From contig NZ_NHYM01000001.1 of the NCBI RefSeq assembly GCF_003288815.1, positions 124,001-188,000 on the forward strand: a stretch of 64,000 nucleotides of DNA, written 5' to 3'. The DNA is from Helicobacter sp. 16-1353 (GTDB lineage Bacteria > Campylobacterota > Campylobacteria > Campylobacterales > Helicobacteraceae). Of this stretch, positions 52,886-63,290 are shown in pieces; the stretch's first letter is position 1, and the number at the start of each line of letters is the position of its first letter. The notes under the pieces are model-generated. The model was not told the DNA's origin and ran no database searches. It worked only from the letters and a program-made list of their open reading frames with translations. The position numbers and the translations under genes are program-made.

Positions 52886-54289
52886 ATGAGTGATGGGACA
52901 ATAAAAGTAGAAATAAAAAAAGTAAATGAGGTTTTAAAAAAATCAAATTTAAAGATTCCACCTTATCAAAGACCTTATCGCTGGGACGAACGAAATGTCT
53001 ATCAATTACTAGATGATATTCACACAAGCTGGAAAGAAGAAAAGAACAGCTATCGCATTGGAAGCGTGATTTTACACAATAATCATAACAATAATGAAGA
53101 TAAATATTCCCTTGATATAGTCGATGGACAACAAAGGCTTACTACAATAATACTACTAAATAAGGCAATTTTAGATTCATCAAATTTGCCAGATTTAAAA
53201 TATAATCACATAGATTCACATAAACATATTAAAGCAAATTTTAAATTTATCAAAGAATGGCTTGAGAATAATATTGCAAAAAACGAAATGGAGAAATACT
53301 GGGATTATATAAATAATGATTGTGAATTTGTGGAGATTATTGTTGATGACCTAAATCAAGCATTTCAAATGTTTGATTCGCAAAATGGACGAGGAAAGGA
53401 GTTAGAAGCTTATAATTTGCTTAAGGCTTATCATATAAGGGCAATGGAAGAATGCTCTCAAGATGAAAGGATTCTCTGCGACCGTAGCTGGGAAAAAGCT
53501 ATAAAAAATGAAAGTGGAATTAATATCTTAAAACAACTTTTTAACGAGCAACTTTATCGTAGTCGCAAATGGAGTAAGAGATTAGAAGCTGGTAAATTCT
53601 CTAAAAAGAATATTGATGAATTTAAGGGATTTAATATTGATAGAAATCATCCGATTCAATTTCCATTTCAAAATCCATATTTACTGCAATATCTAACGAC
53701 TAAAATTTATGATAATACACTTAAGGAAATTATCAGCACTCAAAGTAGATTTAAAAATGGAGATGGAGAGATTATCAGCCCATTTGTAAATATAAATCAG
53801 CCTATTATAAATGGAAAACAATTCTTTGATTATATAGCTACTTATGTGGAAATATATAAAAGAATGTTTGGCTTGGATTCATATCACCATTCATATCACC
53901 TTAGTGAGTTTAAAAAGTTTTATAGCGAATATTGCTTACATTATAACGGTGCTAAAAGAAAGGGGGATGCATATTTAAAAGAAGTTTATAAATCATTGGT
54001 TTTTGTGCTATTTGATAAATTTGGTGAAAAAGGCTTAAATCGCTACTATAAAATATTATATAGATTGATTTATATTAATCGCTTAATAAAAAAGAGGGTT
54101 GATTATAGGACTACAATAAAGTTACCTATAGATTATTTTTCTATAATTTATCAAGCAAAAGATTTAGGTGATTTAGTGCAATTAGAAAAAGAATTAACAA
54201 AAAAACTACAGGGTGAAAATAAGTTAAATGAAAAAATAAAAGATGTAAAAATTTATAATTTTATAAAAAATGGGGATATAAATGGCTAA
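52886..54289 (+). CDS. DUF262 protein (GmrS/ParB-Srx-like), first of a pair
   Basis: 467 residues. IPPYQRPYRWDERNVYQLLDDI (residues 24-45), DGQQRLTTII (80-89, the nucleotide-binding motif of the ParB/Srx-like DUF262 fold) and QNGRGKELEAYNLLKAYHI. No DUF1524 nuclease domain is seen, so it is a DUF262-only partner. It begins 35 bp after rpoN and overlaps the next gene by 8 bp. DUF262 proteins (GmrSD, BrxU, SspE, RloF) are anti-phage or restriction proteins; that role is inferred here. Confidence 0.85.
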   Translation: MSDGTIKVEIKKVNEVLKKSNLKIPPYQRPYRWDERNVYQLLDDIHTSWKEEKNSYRIGSVILHNNHNNNEDKYSLDIVDGQQRLTTIILLNKAILDSSNLPDLKYNHIDSHKHIKANFKFIKEWLENNIAKNEMEKYWDYINNDCEFVEIIVDDLNQAFQMFDSQNGRGKELEAYNLLKAYHIRAMEECSQDERILCDRSWEKAIKNESGINILKQLFNEQLYRSRKWSKRLEAGKFSKKNIDEFKGFNIDRNHPIQFPFQNPYLLQYLTTKIYDNTLKEIISTQSRFKNGDGEIISPFVNINQPIINGKQFFDYIATYVEIYKRMFGLDSYHHSYHLSEFKKFYSEYCLHYNGAKRKGDAYLKEVYKSLVFVLFDKFGEKGLNRYYKILYRLIYINRLIKKRVDYRTTIKLPIDYFSIIYQAKDLGDLVQLEKELTKKLQGENKLNEKIKDVKIYNFIKNGDING

Positions 54290-56096
54290 TCTAAACAAAA
54301 CAATCGCTGAAATTTTTAATGATAGATATATAGTGCCACTATATCAGCGAAATTTTGCTTGGGAAGAAATAGAAATAACTCAACTTTTGCAGGATATATA
54401 TGAAAGTTTTAAGAAAGATAAAGAAAGTAATTATTTCATAGGAACATTGGTAGTATTAAAAAGAAAAGATGGAATCTTTGAGATAATAGACGGACAGCAA
54501 AGATTGACCGTTTTATCTCTAATGATAAAGATTCTTAATATAAATAACACCCTGCAATTAAGCTACGATTCACGCAAAGAAGTGGAGGGATTTTTACAAT
54601 TATTTTATGCAAACCCTAATAGTGTAAAAAGCGAAAATAATCCAGAAATAATAGACTTTCAAAATGCAATTGATTATATTAAGGAGGCTAAACTCGATGC
54701 TAAAGATTGCGATAATAGTCCATATATTGGTGATGAAAAATGGGACGAAAAAGATAAATTTAAGGAATTTATTGAAAAAAATGTAATTTTGATAAGAGTT
54801 GAAGTTCCTGTAGACACTGATGTAGCTTCATATTTTGAGATAATGAATAATAGAGGGGAGCAACTCCAAAAGCATGAGATTTTAAAAGCTCAAATGATTG
54901 AAAAAATCACAAAAGAGAATGAAAATAGAGCACATCAAGAGCAATTCGCTCAAATCTGGGATGCTTGCTCACAGATGGATATACCAATTCAAACACTATT
55001 TGATAATGATAAAAGAAAAGAATATTTTGAGGAAGATTATAATGGTTTTAATTTCAAAAAAGCAGAGGAATCTACAGAATCTACAGAATCTAAATCTATT
55101 AGTGAAATATTAAAAGATAATACTGATATGCAAACAATAAATGATGATAAATCTAATGATGAATCTACATATAAAACAATAATTGATTTTCCAAATTTCT
55201 TAATGCATATTTTTAAGCTAGAGTATAATAAAGAGATTCCATTAAATGATAATGAATTAATAAACACTTATGATACAAGAAATTCAATAGATTCGATGGA
55301 ATTTATTGAAAAACTCTTTTTTTATCGTGTAGTTTTTGATAGGTTTATAATAAAAACTATTGATGATGAGGAAAGCGAAGATAAAATAAAATGGGTTCTT
55401 GAAAAACCGGAAAAAAACGATAAACAAAATGTAATATATAAAAATTCTTTTGATGATAACAAGAAGCAAGAGAGGGTTATCAAAGCATTATCGATGCTTC
55501 AAGTAAGCTTTAGAAGTAGAATCTATAAAAATTGGTTACAAGATGTTTTAAGATATTTTCAAAATAGAAAAAATATAGAAGTTAGTGCAGATGAATATAT
55601 AAAATTTCTTGATGAAAAGATTCTTAGCTACTACAAGGAAAAGTTTAATATAACAAAAGAAAATCAATATTCACTAGGGACAAAAACTCCGCACTTTTTA
55701 TTTAACTTCATTGACTATTTATATTATATTAAATCACGCAATAATGACAATAAAATTGATGATATTAAAATCGAAGATTTTGACTTTAAGTATTGGAACT
55801 CAGTAGAGCATCATTTAGCTCAAAACAAAAACAAACAAAGAACAGATAAGATTGACTCCTTAGGCAATCTATATCTAATCAGCAAAAGTGTCAATTCTCG
55901 CTTGAGCGATAGAATACCAAAAGAAAAAGCAGAGTTTTATAAAGATAAAAATATGGGAGTAAATCGCCAGATTATCTACAAAATCACTGAAAATAACAAT
56001 GAATGGGGTGAAAAAGAAATAATAGAACATTATGAAAATCTTGCAACATTACTAAATGAAGCAGAAACCCTACTAAAATCACCCCATAAAATATAG
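54282..56096 (+). CDS. DUF262-DUF1524 protein (GmrSD-type HNH nuclease), second of a pair
   Basis: 604 residues. N-terminal DUF262: VPLYQRNFAWEE, IIDGQQRLTVLS (68-79) and MNNRGEQLQKHEILKAQMI. The C-terminal part SVEHHLAQN followed by LGNLYLISKSVNSRLSDRIPKEK is the DUF1524 HNH-like nuclease pattern (H, N and K residues). In GmrSD both parts cut modified DNA; here the nuclease half has a separate DUF262 partner upstream. It overlaps that gene by 8 bp. The Asp/Glu/Ser stretch around residues 260-300 is low complexity. Confidence 0.85.
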   Translation: MANLNKTIAEIFNDRYIVPLYQRNFAWEEIEITQLLQDIYESFKKDKESNYFIGTLVVLKRKDGIFEIIDGQQRLTVLSLMIKILNINNTLQLSYDSRKEVEGFLQLFYANPNSVKSENNPEIIDFQNAIDYIKEAKLDAKDCDNSPYIGDEKWDEKDKFKEFIEKNVILIRVEVPVDTDVASYFEIMNNRGEQLQKHEILKAQMIEKITKENENRAHQEQFAQIWDACSQMDIPIQTLFDNDKRKEYFEEDYNGFNFKKAEESTESTESKSISEILKDNTDMQTINDDKSNDESTYKTIIDFPNFLMHIFKLEYNKEIPLNDNELINTYDTRNSIDSMEFIEKLFFYRVVFDRFIIKTIDDEESEDKIKWVLEKPEKNDKQNVIYKNSFDDNKKQERVIKALSMLQVSFRSRIYKNWLQDVLRYFQNRKNIEVSADEYIKFLDEKILSYYKEKFNITKENQYSLGTKTPHFLFNFIDYLYYIKSRNNDNKIDDIKIEDFDFKYWNSVEHHLAQNKNKQRTDKIDSLGNLYLISKSVNSRLSDRIPKEKAEFYKDKNMGVNRQIIYKITENNNEWGEKEIIEHYENLATLLNEAETLLKSPHKI

Positions 56097-56161
56097 ATTC
56101 GATTTATTTTATCTTTGGATTAGCTACCACATTTTCTAATACAGAATCCAAATGGCAAATA

Positions 56162-56986
56162 TTATTTTGCTATCGAGAATCCTATGCCTATATTATGCGT
56201 TTTTATATTATATTGATAGATATTATCCCCATAACCATAAAAATATTGCACATAAACACTAAGTATTTCTAAATCAAATTTATACTCAAGCAAAACGCTT
56301 CCTTTGTAGTTTGTATAATTATGAAAGAGATTGCTAATAGTAAGATTCAAATGATTTCTATTTAAAAATTTATAACTCAATATCAAATCACTATATCCCA
56401 TATATTTATTTATATTAGATGGACTTCTCCTAATATATCCCCAAGCCTTAAGATGTGCTGTAAAATCGCTATATCTATACATAATCTCCGCTACTATCCT
56501 ATCAGTTCCACGAGACCGCTCTTTAGTCTCTCCATTTGAAAGATGCCTATAACCAAAGCGGATATTGTAGAATTCTCCACCAAATAGCTTCCAATTTAAT
56601 GCTCTATAAAACATTATTTCGGGCATATAGTCATTATCTCTAAACGGAGAGGAAATATCCCTTGAATACATTTGAAAAAACGATGCTTGGGTATAACCAA
56701 AAAATAACCCAATTCCATAAAATAAATCACTCGCAAGATTGATTTTCGCACTTATTTGTAGCTTTACTTCAAAGGGTTTATATGGTGCTCGAATGCCATT
56801 TATAGAGTAATAAAGCGGAATAAAGTAGTTTTCATTGTAGAGTGAAAATCGCTCAATCATACTATTTGCAAAACTCAAATCTGTATATTTAGGAAATTCA
56901 TAGTTTGGCATTTGCTCTTCATCACTATTAATCTCATCTCCATATATAGTAAAAAAAGCAAATAATAGACAAATTAAATAACGCAA
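56162..56986 (-). CDS. pldA: Outer-membrane phospholipase A, catalytic Asn replaced by Asp
   Basis: 274 residues: signal peptide MRYLICLLFAFFTIYG, then a 12-strand barrel. Catalytic His148 and Ser150 lie in YRHLSNG, matching OMPLA; the Asn expected twelve residues after Ser is Asp162 (RSRGTDRI). Family: calcium-dependent dimer in the outer membrane, hydrolysing phospholipids. Start ATG at 56986. It is convergent with the DUF262 pair. Confidence 0.88.
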   Translation of the reverse strand: MRYLICLLFAFFTIYGDEINSDEEQMPNYEFPKYTDLSFANSMIERFSLYNENYFIPLYYSINGIRAPYKPFEVKLQISAKINLASDLFYGIGLFFGYTQASFFQMYSRDISSPFRDNDYMPEIMFYRALNWKLFGGEFYNIRFGYRHLSNGETKERSRGTDRIVAEIMYRYSDFTAHLKAWGYIRRSPSNINKYMGYSDLILSYKFLNRNHLNLTISNLFHNYTNYKGSVLLEYKFDLEILSVYVQYFYGYGDNIYQYNIKTHNIGIGFSIAK

Positions 56987-57170
56987 TAAAACCCTTAAAT
57001 CTAAATTTAGCTTAGTATTGTAAATAGTTTAAACTTAAATTTAATAAAAATTAATATGAAAAATAATTAGAATCTAAATATTTAATACATATTTTATTGT
57101 TAGAATCATAAATTATTTTAGGTAGAATTATGAAAATATACACACTCTAACACATTAAGAAGGACAATAT

Positions 57171-58955
57171 ATGTGTGGAATAATCGGCTACATAGGCAAT
57201 AGAGAGAAAAAAGAGATTCTGCTTGATGGATTAAAAGAGCTTGAATATAGGGGATATGATAGTGCTGGAATCTCCATTTTAAGCAATAATGAATTATTCA
57301 CTTTTAAAACAACAGGAAAGCTAATAAACCTAGAAACAAAATGTAAAGATTTTACTTCAAATGGATTTGGGATTGCCATAGGACATACAAGGTGGGCTAC
57401 ACACGGAAAAGCCACAGAGATAAACGCGCACCCACACTCTAGCGAAGAAAGTAGCATAGTTCATAATGGAATCATAGAAAACTACCTAGAAATAAAAAAT
57501 GAATTAGAAAATAAAGGCTGGACTTTCCTAAGTCAAACTGATACAGAAGTCATAGTGCATCTATTTGAAGAGAATCTAAAATCAGTAGAAAATCCCCTAA
57601 GTGCGTTTAAAAAAACTATTGATAGATTAAATGGCTCTTATGCTATTTTACTCATCACAAAAAAAGCTCCAGATAGAATATTCTATGCGAAAAATGGCTC
57701 TCCATTGCTTATAGGGATAAATGGAGATGAAGTATTTTTTGCTAGTTCATCTACGCCGTTAATCGGCTTAGTAAAAGAGGTTTGTTATCTTGAAGATGGC
57801 GATAATGGATATATAAATAAGGATAATTTTAAAACATTAAAAAATGTCCAGCCAATGAATGGCGAAAAAATCTCTTCACAAAAAGATGGTTATAGATATT
57901 TTATGGAAAAAGAGATATACGAACAACATAGGATATTGCAAGACACCATAAGAGGCAGAATCTTAAATGATGGCATATCTTTGGAGTTACCATCTAATTT
58001 TATTGATAATATTAATAGAATCACCATTTGTGCGTGTGGGACTAGCTATCACGCAGGATTAAGTGCGAAATATCTTTTCGAGAGAGAAGCAAAAATCAAA
58101 ACAAATGTAATAATTGCAAGTGAATTTAGATACTCCAATCCAATTATGGAAAAAGATGAGCTTTTTATAGTAATCTCACAAAGTGGCGAAACAGCCGATA
58201 CATTAGAAGCCCTAAAACTAGCAAATAAAAATAATCTAAAAACCCTAGCCATTTGTAATGTAGAAAATAGCTCCATTGTTAGAGAAGCGAAATATAGCCT
58301 TTTAACTCGTGCGGGAATCGAAAAAGGAGTAGCTTCCACCAAAGCATTTTCTTCGCAAGTTATGCTACTTTGGATATTGGGAATCTACATAGCACAAAAT
58401 AAGAATAATATTTCCAAAGATTCCATTCAAAAACAAATTAAAAATATGTATAATTCACTCAAAGCAACAAAAGTTAATACTAAGATTCACGATAGATTAA
58501 AAAAACTTTCAAAAAGATATTTACATGGGCATGGATTCTTCTTTATAGGAAGAGATGTTTTCTATCCGTTGGCTTTAGAAGGGGCATTGAAATTAAAGGA
58601 AATCAGCTATCTACACGCTGAGGGCTATCCGGGTGGAGAGATGAAGCACGGACCAATTGCATTAGCTGATAGTGAGCTTTTTTGCGTTAGCTTAATGCCA
58701 AAACATTTATTATACGAAAAGATTAAAAATAATACGGAAGAGCTAAGCACAAGAGATGCGACTATTTGTGTTATCTCACAAGAATGTAGCGATGTGGCTG
58801 ATGATGTAGTCTTAATTGATAAATATGAGAGTTATATGGAGGAGTTTTTTGCGATGATGATTGTAGTGCAGATTCTAGCATTAGAGATTGCCATACGACT
58901 TGGAAATGATGTCGATATGCCGAGAAACTTAGCAAAAAGTGTAACTGTTGAATAA
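57171..58955 (+). CDS. glmS: Glucosamine-fructose-6-phosphate aminotransferase
   Basis: 594 residues. Cys2 in MCGIIGYIGN is the glutamine amidotransferase nucleophile; the first domain has GHTRWATHG and NGIIENY; the SIS domains contain CGTSYHAG and SQSGETADT, and the end is PRNLAKSVTVE. First committed step of UDP-GlcNAc synthesis for peptidoglycan and LPS. Preceded by AAGAAGGACAATATATG. The region 56987-57170 is AT-rich and probably carries its promoter. Confidence 0.97.
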   Translation: MCGIIGYIGNREKKEILLDGLKELEYRGYDSAGISILSNNELFTFKTTGKLINLETKCKDFTSNGFGIAIGHTRWATHGKATEINAHPHSSEESSIVHNGIIENYLEIKNELENKGWTFLSQTDTEVIVHLFEENLKSVENPLSAFKKTIDRLNGSYAILLITKKAPDRIFYAKNGSPLLIGINGDEVFFASSSTPLIGLVKEVCYLEDGDNGYINKDNFKTLKNVQPMNGEKISSQKDGYRYFMEKEIYEQHRILQDTIRGRILNDGISLELPSNFIDNINRITICACGTSYHAGLSAKYLFEREAKIKTNVIIASEFRYSNPIMEKDELFIVISQSGETADTLEALKLANKNNLKTLAICNVENSSIVREAKYSLLTRAGIEKGVASTKAFSSQVMLLWILGIYIAQNKNNISKDSIQKQIKNMYNSLKATKVNTKIHDRLKKLSKRYLHGHGFFFIGRDVFYPLALEGALKLKEISYLHAEGYPGGEMKHGPIALADSELFCVSLMPKHLLYEKIKNNTEELSTRDATICVISQECSDVADDVVLIDKYESYMEEFFAMMIVVQILALEIAIRLGNDVDMPRNLAKSVTVE

Positions 58956-58974
58956 ACCATAGAGAGGAATTTTT

Positions 58975-60915
58975 GTGTTTTTTATTAGATTAAAAATAAT
59001 ATTATTGTCGATAATAATCCTATCTGGATTTAGCTTTTTTTTACTATACAAATTAGATTCTTATGTGAAGAATCAAGCAGTTAGTATATTATCATCACAA
59101 TTATCGAGTATTACTGATTTTATATTTGATACTACACATATAGTAGATAATGCCCCGGTGCACAATCTAGCATTATTAGACACGATAAAAAATCAATCAA
59201 ATATGAAAGATTTATGGATTAGCAGAAATGATAAATTAAGTGATGAATTAGGAAAACAAAAAACATCACTTAGAGATGTAATAGAAAGAAAAACTTATGT
59301 TACAAGAATAGAAGAGCACGCTCTAACCAAAATCGACAACACCAATAATCAAGACGCTAGAATCTCCGTTCCAATTAATACTAATGAATCCTGTCTTACT
59401 TGTCATACGGGATTAAAAGTAGGCGATGTGGCTGGAAGTGTAAATGCAAGATTTACTATAAATGATAGCATTATGGCGATATATGATACAATGAAAGTTG
59501 AGCTTATGGGGATAATACTTATAGCTTCAATAATTCTTATGATTGTTATGATGTTTAGTGTAAATTCCTTTACAAAGCTTGTTTATAGTATGAAAATCGC
59601 CATTCAAAGTGCCATTGAAGGTAATTTCTCAATTCGTATCAAAAGTCAAGGCATTGGAATCTTTAGCGAAGCGACCAAACTAGCAAACAAACTTTTAGAA
59701 GTGCTTGATAAAAGCATTACTTCCATTGACAAAAAAATAGCAACTATTTTTATCTACAAAAAAAATCTATATAGTAAAAATCCACTCATTAGGATAACAG
59801 AGCTAATAGCAGAGCTTACAAATCTATTTTTATTTAAAAATAAGATAGAAACTGCAAGGGCAAATAAAGAGGTATATAGGGAGTTACAAGCTGTTATTTC
59901 AAAATATATAAAATATAGATATATGATATTTGCAGAGATTATAAATAATGAGATTGTAAGTGGATATAAGCTAGAGGGTGAAACTGAAATGAAAATCTCC
60001 ACAGGAGATGTAAGAGGCATAGAAAAACGACTAGAAAATCCAAATCCAAATATTTTATTCAATGACGAAAAAGGCTGTTTATTTATATCTACATCTATAG
60101 AGCAACTAAATGTGATAGATTTAAAAATATTTATTTCGCAAGATATTGTGCTTTATTACTCCATTATGATGAATTCTAAAAAAGAATTATTGGAAAAAGA
60201 GAACTCTATAAGCAGAATCTACAATTACATTAGGGAAGCAAGACCTATAATAAAAAATATTATACTTGTAAAAAATATTGAGGAAGCATCATATTCTGAC
60301 CCACTTACAAAAGCATATAATAGACTTTATCTAGAAAAATACGCACTAAGTGCGGAATCCAAACTCCAAAAACATATAAATTTTGGTGTTTTAATGCTTG
60401 ATATTGACCATTTTAAGAAAGTAAATGATACATACGGACACGCTGTAGGAGACGCTGGAATCGTGCTTTTAACAGAAACGGTAAAAAAATGCATAAAGCC
60501 AACTGATAAATTATTTAGATATGGCGGGGAAGAATTTGTTGTTATTTTGGAGGGATATGATATAGATGAAACACAAAGGATAGCAGAGAAAATAAGAAAT
60601 ATGTTTGCGATGGCAAAAAGATGCTCTTTGATGGAATTAAATTTTCAAAAATCAGTGAGTATTGGAATGTCCGCTATGCCAGACTTTTCACGCAATGTTT
60701 GGGAGTGTATAAATCAAGCTGATTTGGCTTTGTATGAGGCAAAAGAAACAGGTAGAAATAAAGTGGTAAAATATTCATTAAAATTAAAATTGAAAGATGA
60801 ACAAAAAAAAGCAAAAGAAGCCCAAGCGATGCAGAATCCTACAAATTCTAATGAAATAGATGTAGAAAATGATGATGAAGCGGCATTTTTAGAGAGCCTA
60901 AAGCTAAATAGATAA
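58975..60915 (+). CDS. Diguanylate cyclase with periplasmic c-type heme motif
   Basis: 646 residues from GTG at 58975. Membrane helix 1 (5-27), a periplasmic domain, helix 2 (176-197), a signalling coil, a middle region (240-430), and a C-terminal GGDEF domain: MLDIDHFKKVNDTYGH, GGEEF (517-521). The I-site reads KPTD in place of RxxD. In the periplasmic part C140-L-T-C143-H144 (ESCLTCHTG) is a c-type heme attachment motif. So it is a redox or gas sensor making c-di-GMP. It follows glmS by 19 bp. Confidence 0.88.
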   Translation: MFFIRLKIILLSIIILSGFSFFLLYKLDSYVKNQAVSILSSQLSSITDFIFDTTHIVDNAPVHNLALLDTIKNQSNMKDLWISRNDKLSDELGKQKTSLRDVIERKTYVTRIEEHALTKIDNTNNQDARISVPINTNESCLTCHTGLKVGDVAGSVNARFTINDSIMAIYDTMKVELMGIILIASIILMIVMMFSVNSFTKLVYSMKIAIQSAIEGNFSIRIKSQGIGIFSEATKLANKLLEVLDKSITSIDKKIATIFIYKKNLYSKNPLIRITELIAELTNLFLFKNKIETARANKEVYRELQAVISKYIKYRYMIFAEIINNEIVSGYKLEGETEMKISTGDVRGIEKRLENPNPNILFNDEKGCLFISTSIEQLNVIDLKIFISQDIVLYYSIMMNSKKELLEKENSISRIYNYIREARPIIKNIILVKNIEEASYSDPLTKAYNRLYLEKYALSAESKLQKHINFGVLMLDIDHFKKVNDTYGHAVGDAGIVLLTETVKKCIKPTDKLFRYGGEEFVVILEGYDIDETQRIAEKIRNMFAMAKRCSLMELNFQKSVSIGMSAMPDFSRNVWECINQADLALYEAKETGRNKVVKYSLKLKLKDEQKKAKEAQAMQNPTNSNEIDVENDDEAAFLESLKLNR

Positions 60916-60956
60916 TATCCTAGAATCTACTTTTCATAGGATATATGGGGTTAAAT

Positions 60957-61961
60957 GTGTATAAAAAAGAATTTGATAATTTACTTAAAAGCAGAATCCC
61001 ACAAGCCACACTTTTATACGGGGAATGCAATTTTTTAATTGATTATTATGGTAAAAAAATAAAAAATGCGATTATAGAAAAGGAAAGTGTGGATATTTTT
61101 TCATTTTATTTTGATGAATATAATTCAAAAGCGATAAATGATATTTTTAGCCAACCATCACTATTTTCAAATACAAGTTTGGTTATCATCAAAATGGATT
61201 CCTTAAAATTAGGGATAAGAAAAACAAAAACTGATGATATTAAGCAATTTTTAAAGATTCTCAAAACTAATACTGCAAACTACCTAATAATCGAGTTTTA
61301 TAATGACAATTCAATGGCTTATAAAAGAGATACAAAAACATTGAGTGCTTTATTTAATTCGCAAGATTCTATCAATGTTCGATTTTTCAATCCAAACCAA
61401 AAAGAAGCGATAGAGATTCTACAAAATTGTGCAAACGAGCTTGGGATAAATATAAATCAAACAAATCTATTATATCTTTATGGAATACAAAATAATGAAA
61501 TTGGAATCTGTGTAAATGAGCTACAAAAATTTACCATCTTTGATAAGGAGATTACAAAAGCCACTATTGATGAGCTTTGCTATGGATTATTTACAAATAG
61601 CATTGATGAGCTTTGCGATACTATGCTACTTCGTGGGGATTATGTAAAGATTTTCACTAAGATTGAAGAAAAAGGAATCACCGATATAGATATAATAACT
61701 GCTATGCATAACTATTTTTATCGCTTATTTTTATTTTTTTCTTATATTAAATCAAATGGCAGATGTAGCTCAAAAGATGTGCTTGGATACGCACTTCCAA
61801 GAGATATAGAAGAAAAATATATAAGATTCGCTACGAGGTTACGAGAATCCCAATATTTGCAAATCTTTAGAACATTAAATAATTGGAGATTCTTAAGTGT
61901 AAGCGGAAAAGATAAGAATTGTTTTCCTAATTTAATAAAAATTCAAGCAATAATTAAATAA
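60957..61961 (+). CDS. holA: DNA polymerase III delta subunit
   Basis: 334 residues from GTG at 60957, where the ATGGGGTTAAAT just upstream provides a GGGG ribosome site; an in-frame ATG at 60945 is an alternative. The product (MYKKEFDNLLKSRIPQATLLYGECNF) starts as H. pylori HolA does. It is the clamp-loader delta subunit. It precedes rpsF-ssb-rpsR as in H. pylori (HP1247-HP1244). Confidence 0.9.
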   Translation: MYKKEFDNLLKSRIPQATLLYGECNFLIDYYGKKIKNAIIEKESVDIFSFYFDEYNSKAINDIFSQPSLFSNTSLVIIKMDSLKLGIRKTKTDDIKQFLKILKTNTANYLIIEFYNDNSMAYKRDTKTLSALFNSQDSINVRFFNPNQKEAIEILQNCANELGININQTNLLYLYGIQNNEIGICVNELQKFTIFDKEITKATIDELCYGLFTNSIDELCDTMLLRGDYVKIFTKIEEKGITDIDIITAMHNYFYRLFLFFSYIKSNGRCSSKDVLGYALPRDIEEKYIRFATRLRESQYLQIFRTLNNWRFLSVSGKDKNCFPNLIKIQAIIK

Positions 61962-62038
61962 AATATTAACTTTTAAATTTTAAAATCCTTGCTTTGGGGT
62001 AACACTACTTTCCAAGGCAGAATCCATAAGGAGAAAAT

Positions 62039-62494
62039 ATGAGATATTACGAGACTATGTTTATTCTAAAACCTACTCTCACACAAGAAGAAATTGACGC
62101 AAAAATTGAATTCTTCAAAAACATTCTACTAAATAATAACGCCACTATCGATGGTTGTATTAATATGGGTATGAGAAATCTAGCCTATGAAATTAAGAAA
62201 AATAAACGCGGATATTATTTTGTTATTTATTTTAAATCTCCTGCTACGCTTATAAAAGAGCTAGAGAGAAATTATAGAATAACAGAAGATATATTACGAT
62301 TTATTGTTATTAATTATAAAAATAAAAGAGAGCAGAAAACTTGGCAAACGCTAGTAGATAGAGCAAATGGCAAGGTCGAGCCTAAAAAAGAAAAGCCGAA
62401 GTTAAAGACAAAAATAGATGATGAAAACAAAGATTCTAGTATAGATTCGAATAATCCAGAATCCAATAGTGAAGAATCTACCATAAAAGAATAG
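62039..62494 (+). CDS. rpsF: 30S ribosomal protein S6
   Basis: 151 residues: [25 protein letters not shown] and [20 protein letters not shown] are S6; the fold ends by residue 105. The last 45 residues are a charged tail ([12 protein letters not shown], then Asp/Ser/Asn-rich [15 protein letters not shown]). Good AAGGAGAAAATATG ribosome site. First of the rpsF-ssb-rpsR unit. Confidence 0.96.
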   Translation: MRYYETMFILKPTLTQEEIDAKIEFFKNILLNNNATIDGCINMGMRNLAYEIKKNKRGYYFVIYFKSPATLIKELERNYRITEDILRFIVINYKNKREQKTWQTLVDRANGKVEPKKEKPKLKTKIDDENKDSSIDSNNPESNSEESTIKE

Positions 62495-62497
62495 ATT

Positions 62498-62947
62498 ATG
62501 TTTAATAAGATAATAATAATTGGAAATCTCACAAGAGATGTAGAGCTTAGGTATCTACCAAGTGGCAGTGCATTAGCCACCATCGGGCTTGCATCAAATA
62601 GAAAATATAAAAAGCAAGATGGAACCCAAGTAGATGAAGTATGTTTTGTAGATGTTAAGCTTTTTGGGAGAACAGCAGAAGTTGCCAATCAATACTTAAA
62701 AAAAGGTTCACAAGTGCTAATAGAAGGTAGGCTTACGCTAGAGAGTTGGCAGGATTCAAGTGGTGCTAAAAAATCCAAACACACCATAACAGCAGAATCT
62801 ATGCAAATGCTAGGCAAATCTCAAAGTAGTGATGTAACTAGTGATTCTATGGATAATTCCAGCGGTGATTATAATTCTAATAAAAACTATAATCAAAACA
62901 ATAACACACAGCACATTGAAATAAGTGATGATGAAATACCATTTTAA
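62498..62947 (+). CDS. ssb: Single-stranded DNA-binding protein
   Basis: 149 residues: OB-fold [39 protein letters not shown] and [10 protein letters not shown]; Asn/Ser-rich linker and the C-terminal tip DDEIPF used to bind partners. It is 3 bp after rpsF. Confidence 0.97.
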   Translation: MFNKIIIIGNLTRDVELRYLPSGSALATIGLASNRKYKKQDGTQVDEVCFVDVKLFGRTAEVANQYLKKGSQVLIEGRLTLESWQDSSGAKKSKHTITAESMQMLGKSQSSDVTSDSMDNSSGDYNSNKNYNQNNNTQHIEISDDEIPF

Positions 62948-62955
62948 GGAGAAAA

Positions 62956-63216
62956 ATGATGGAAAAAAAGAGATATTCAAAAAGATATTGTAGATACACA
63001 GAGGCAAAGATTGATTTTATAGATTATAAAGATATTGAAATGCTTAAATATTCCCTATCTGAAAGATATAAGATTATGCCAAGACGACTAACAGGCAACA
63101 CCAAAAAATGGCAGGAAAGGGTCGAAGTGGCAATTAAACGCGCTAGACATATGGCATTAATACCATATATAATCGATACTAAAAATGTAGTTGAAAACCC
63201 TTTTAAAATCAACTAA
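62956..63216 (+). CDS. rpsR: 30S ribosomal protein S18
   Basis: 86 residues, S18 core [36 protein letters not shown] and the [12 protein letters not shown] end. Ribosome site AAGGAGAAAAATG. Last gene of the unit. Confidence 0.96.
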   Translation: MMEKKRYSKRYCRYTEAKIDFIDYKDIEMLKYSLSERYKIMPRRLTGNTKKWQERVEVAIKRARHMALIPYIIDTKNVVENPFKIN

Positions 63217-63221
63217 GCTTT

Positions 63222-63247
63222 ATATAGGATTCCCTAGAATCCTATAT
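63222..63247. terminator. Perfect hairpin after rpsR, built from GGATTC/GAATCC
   Basis: ATATAGGATTC (63222-63232) and GAATCCTATAT (63237-63247) form an 11-bp perfect stem with a 4-base loop (CCTA). It lies right after rpsR. A run of T is absent, but it probably marks the end of the operon. Confidence 0.6.
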
Positions 63248-63290
63248 TACAACCCCAAACTTCGTTCATTTTTGTTTATATTTTAGCTTT

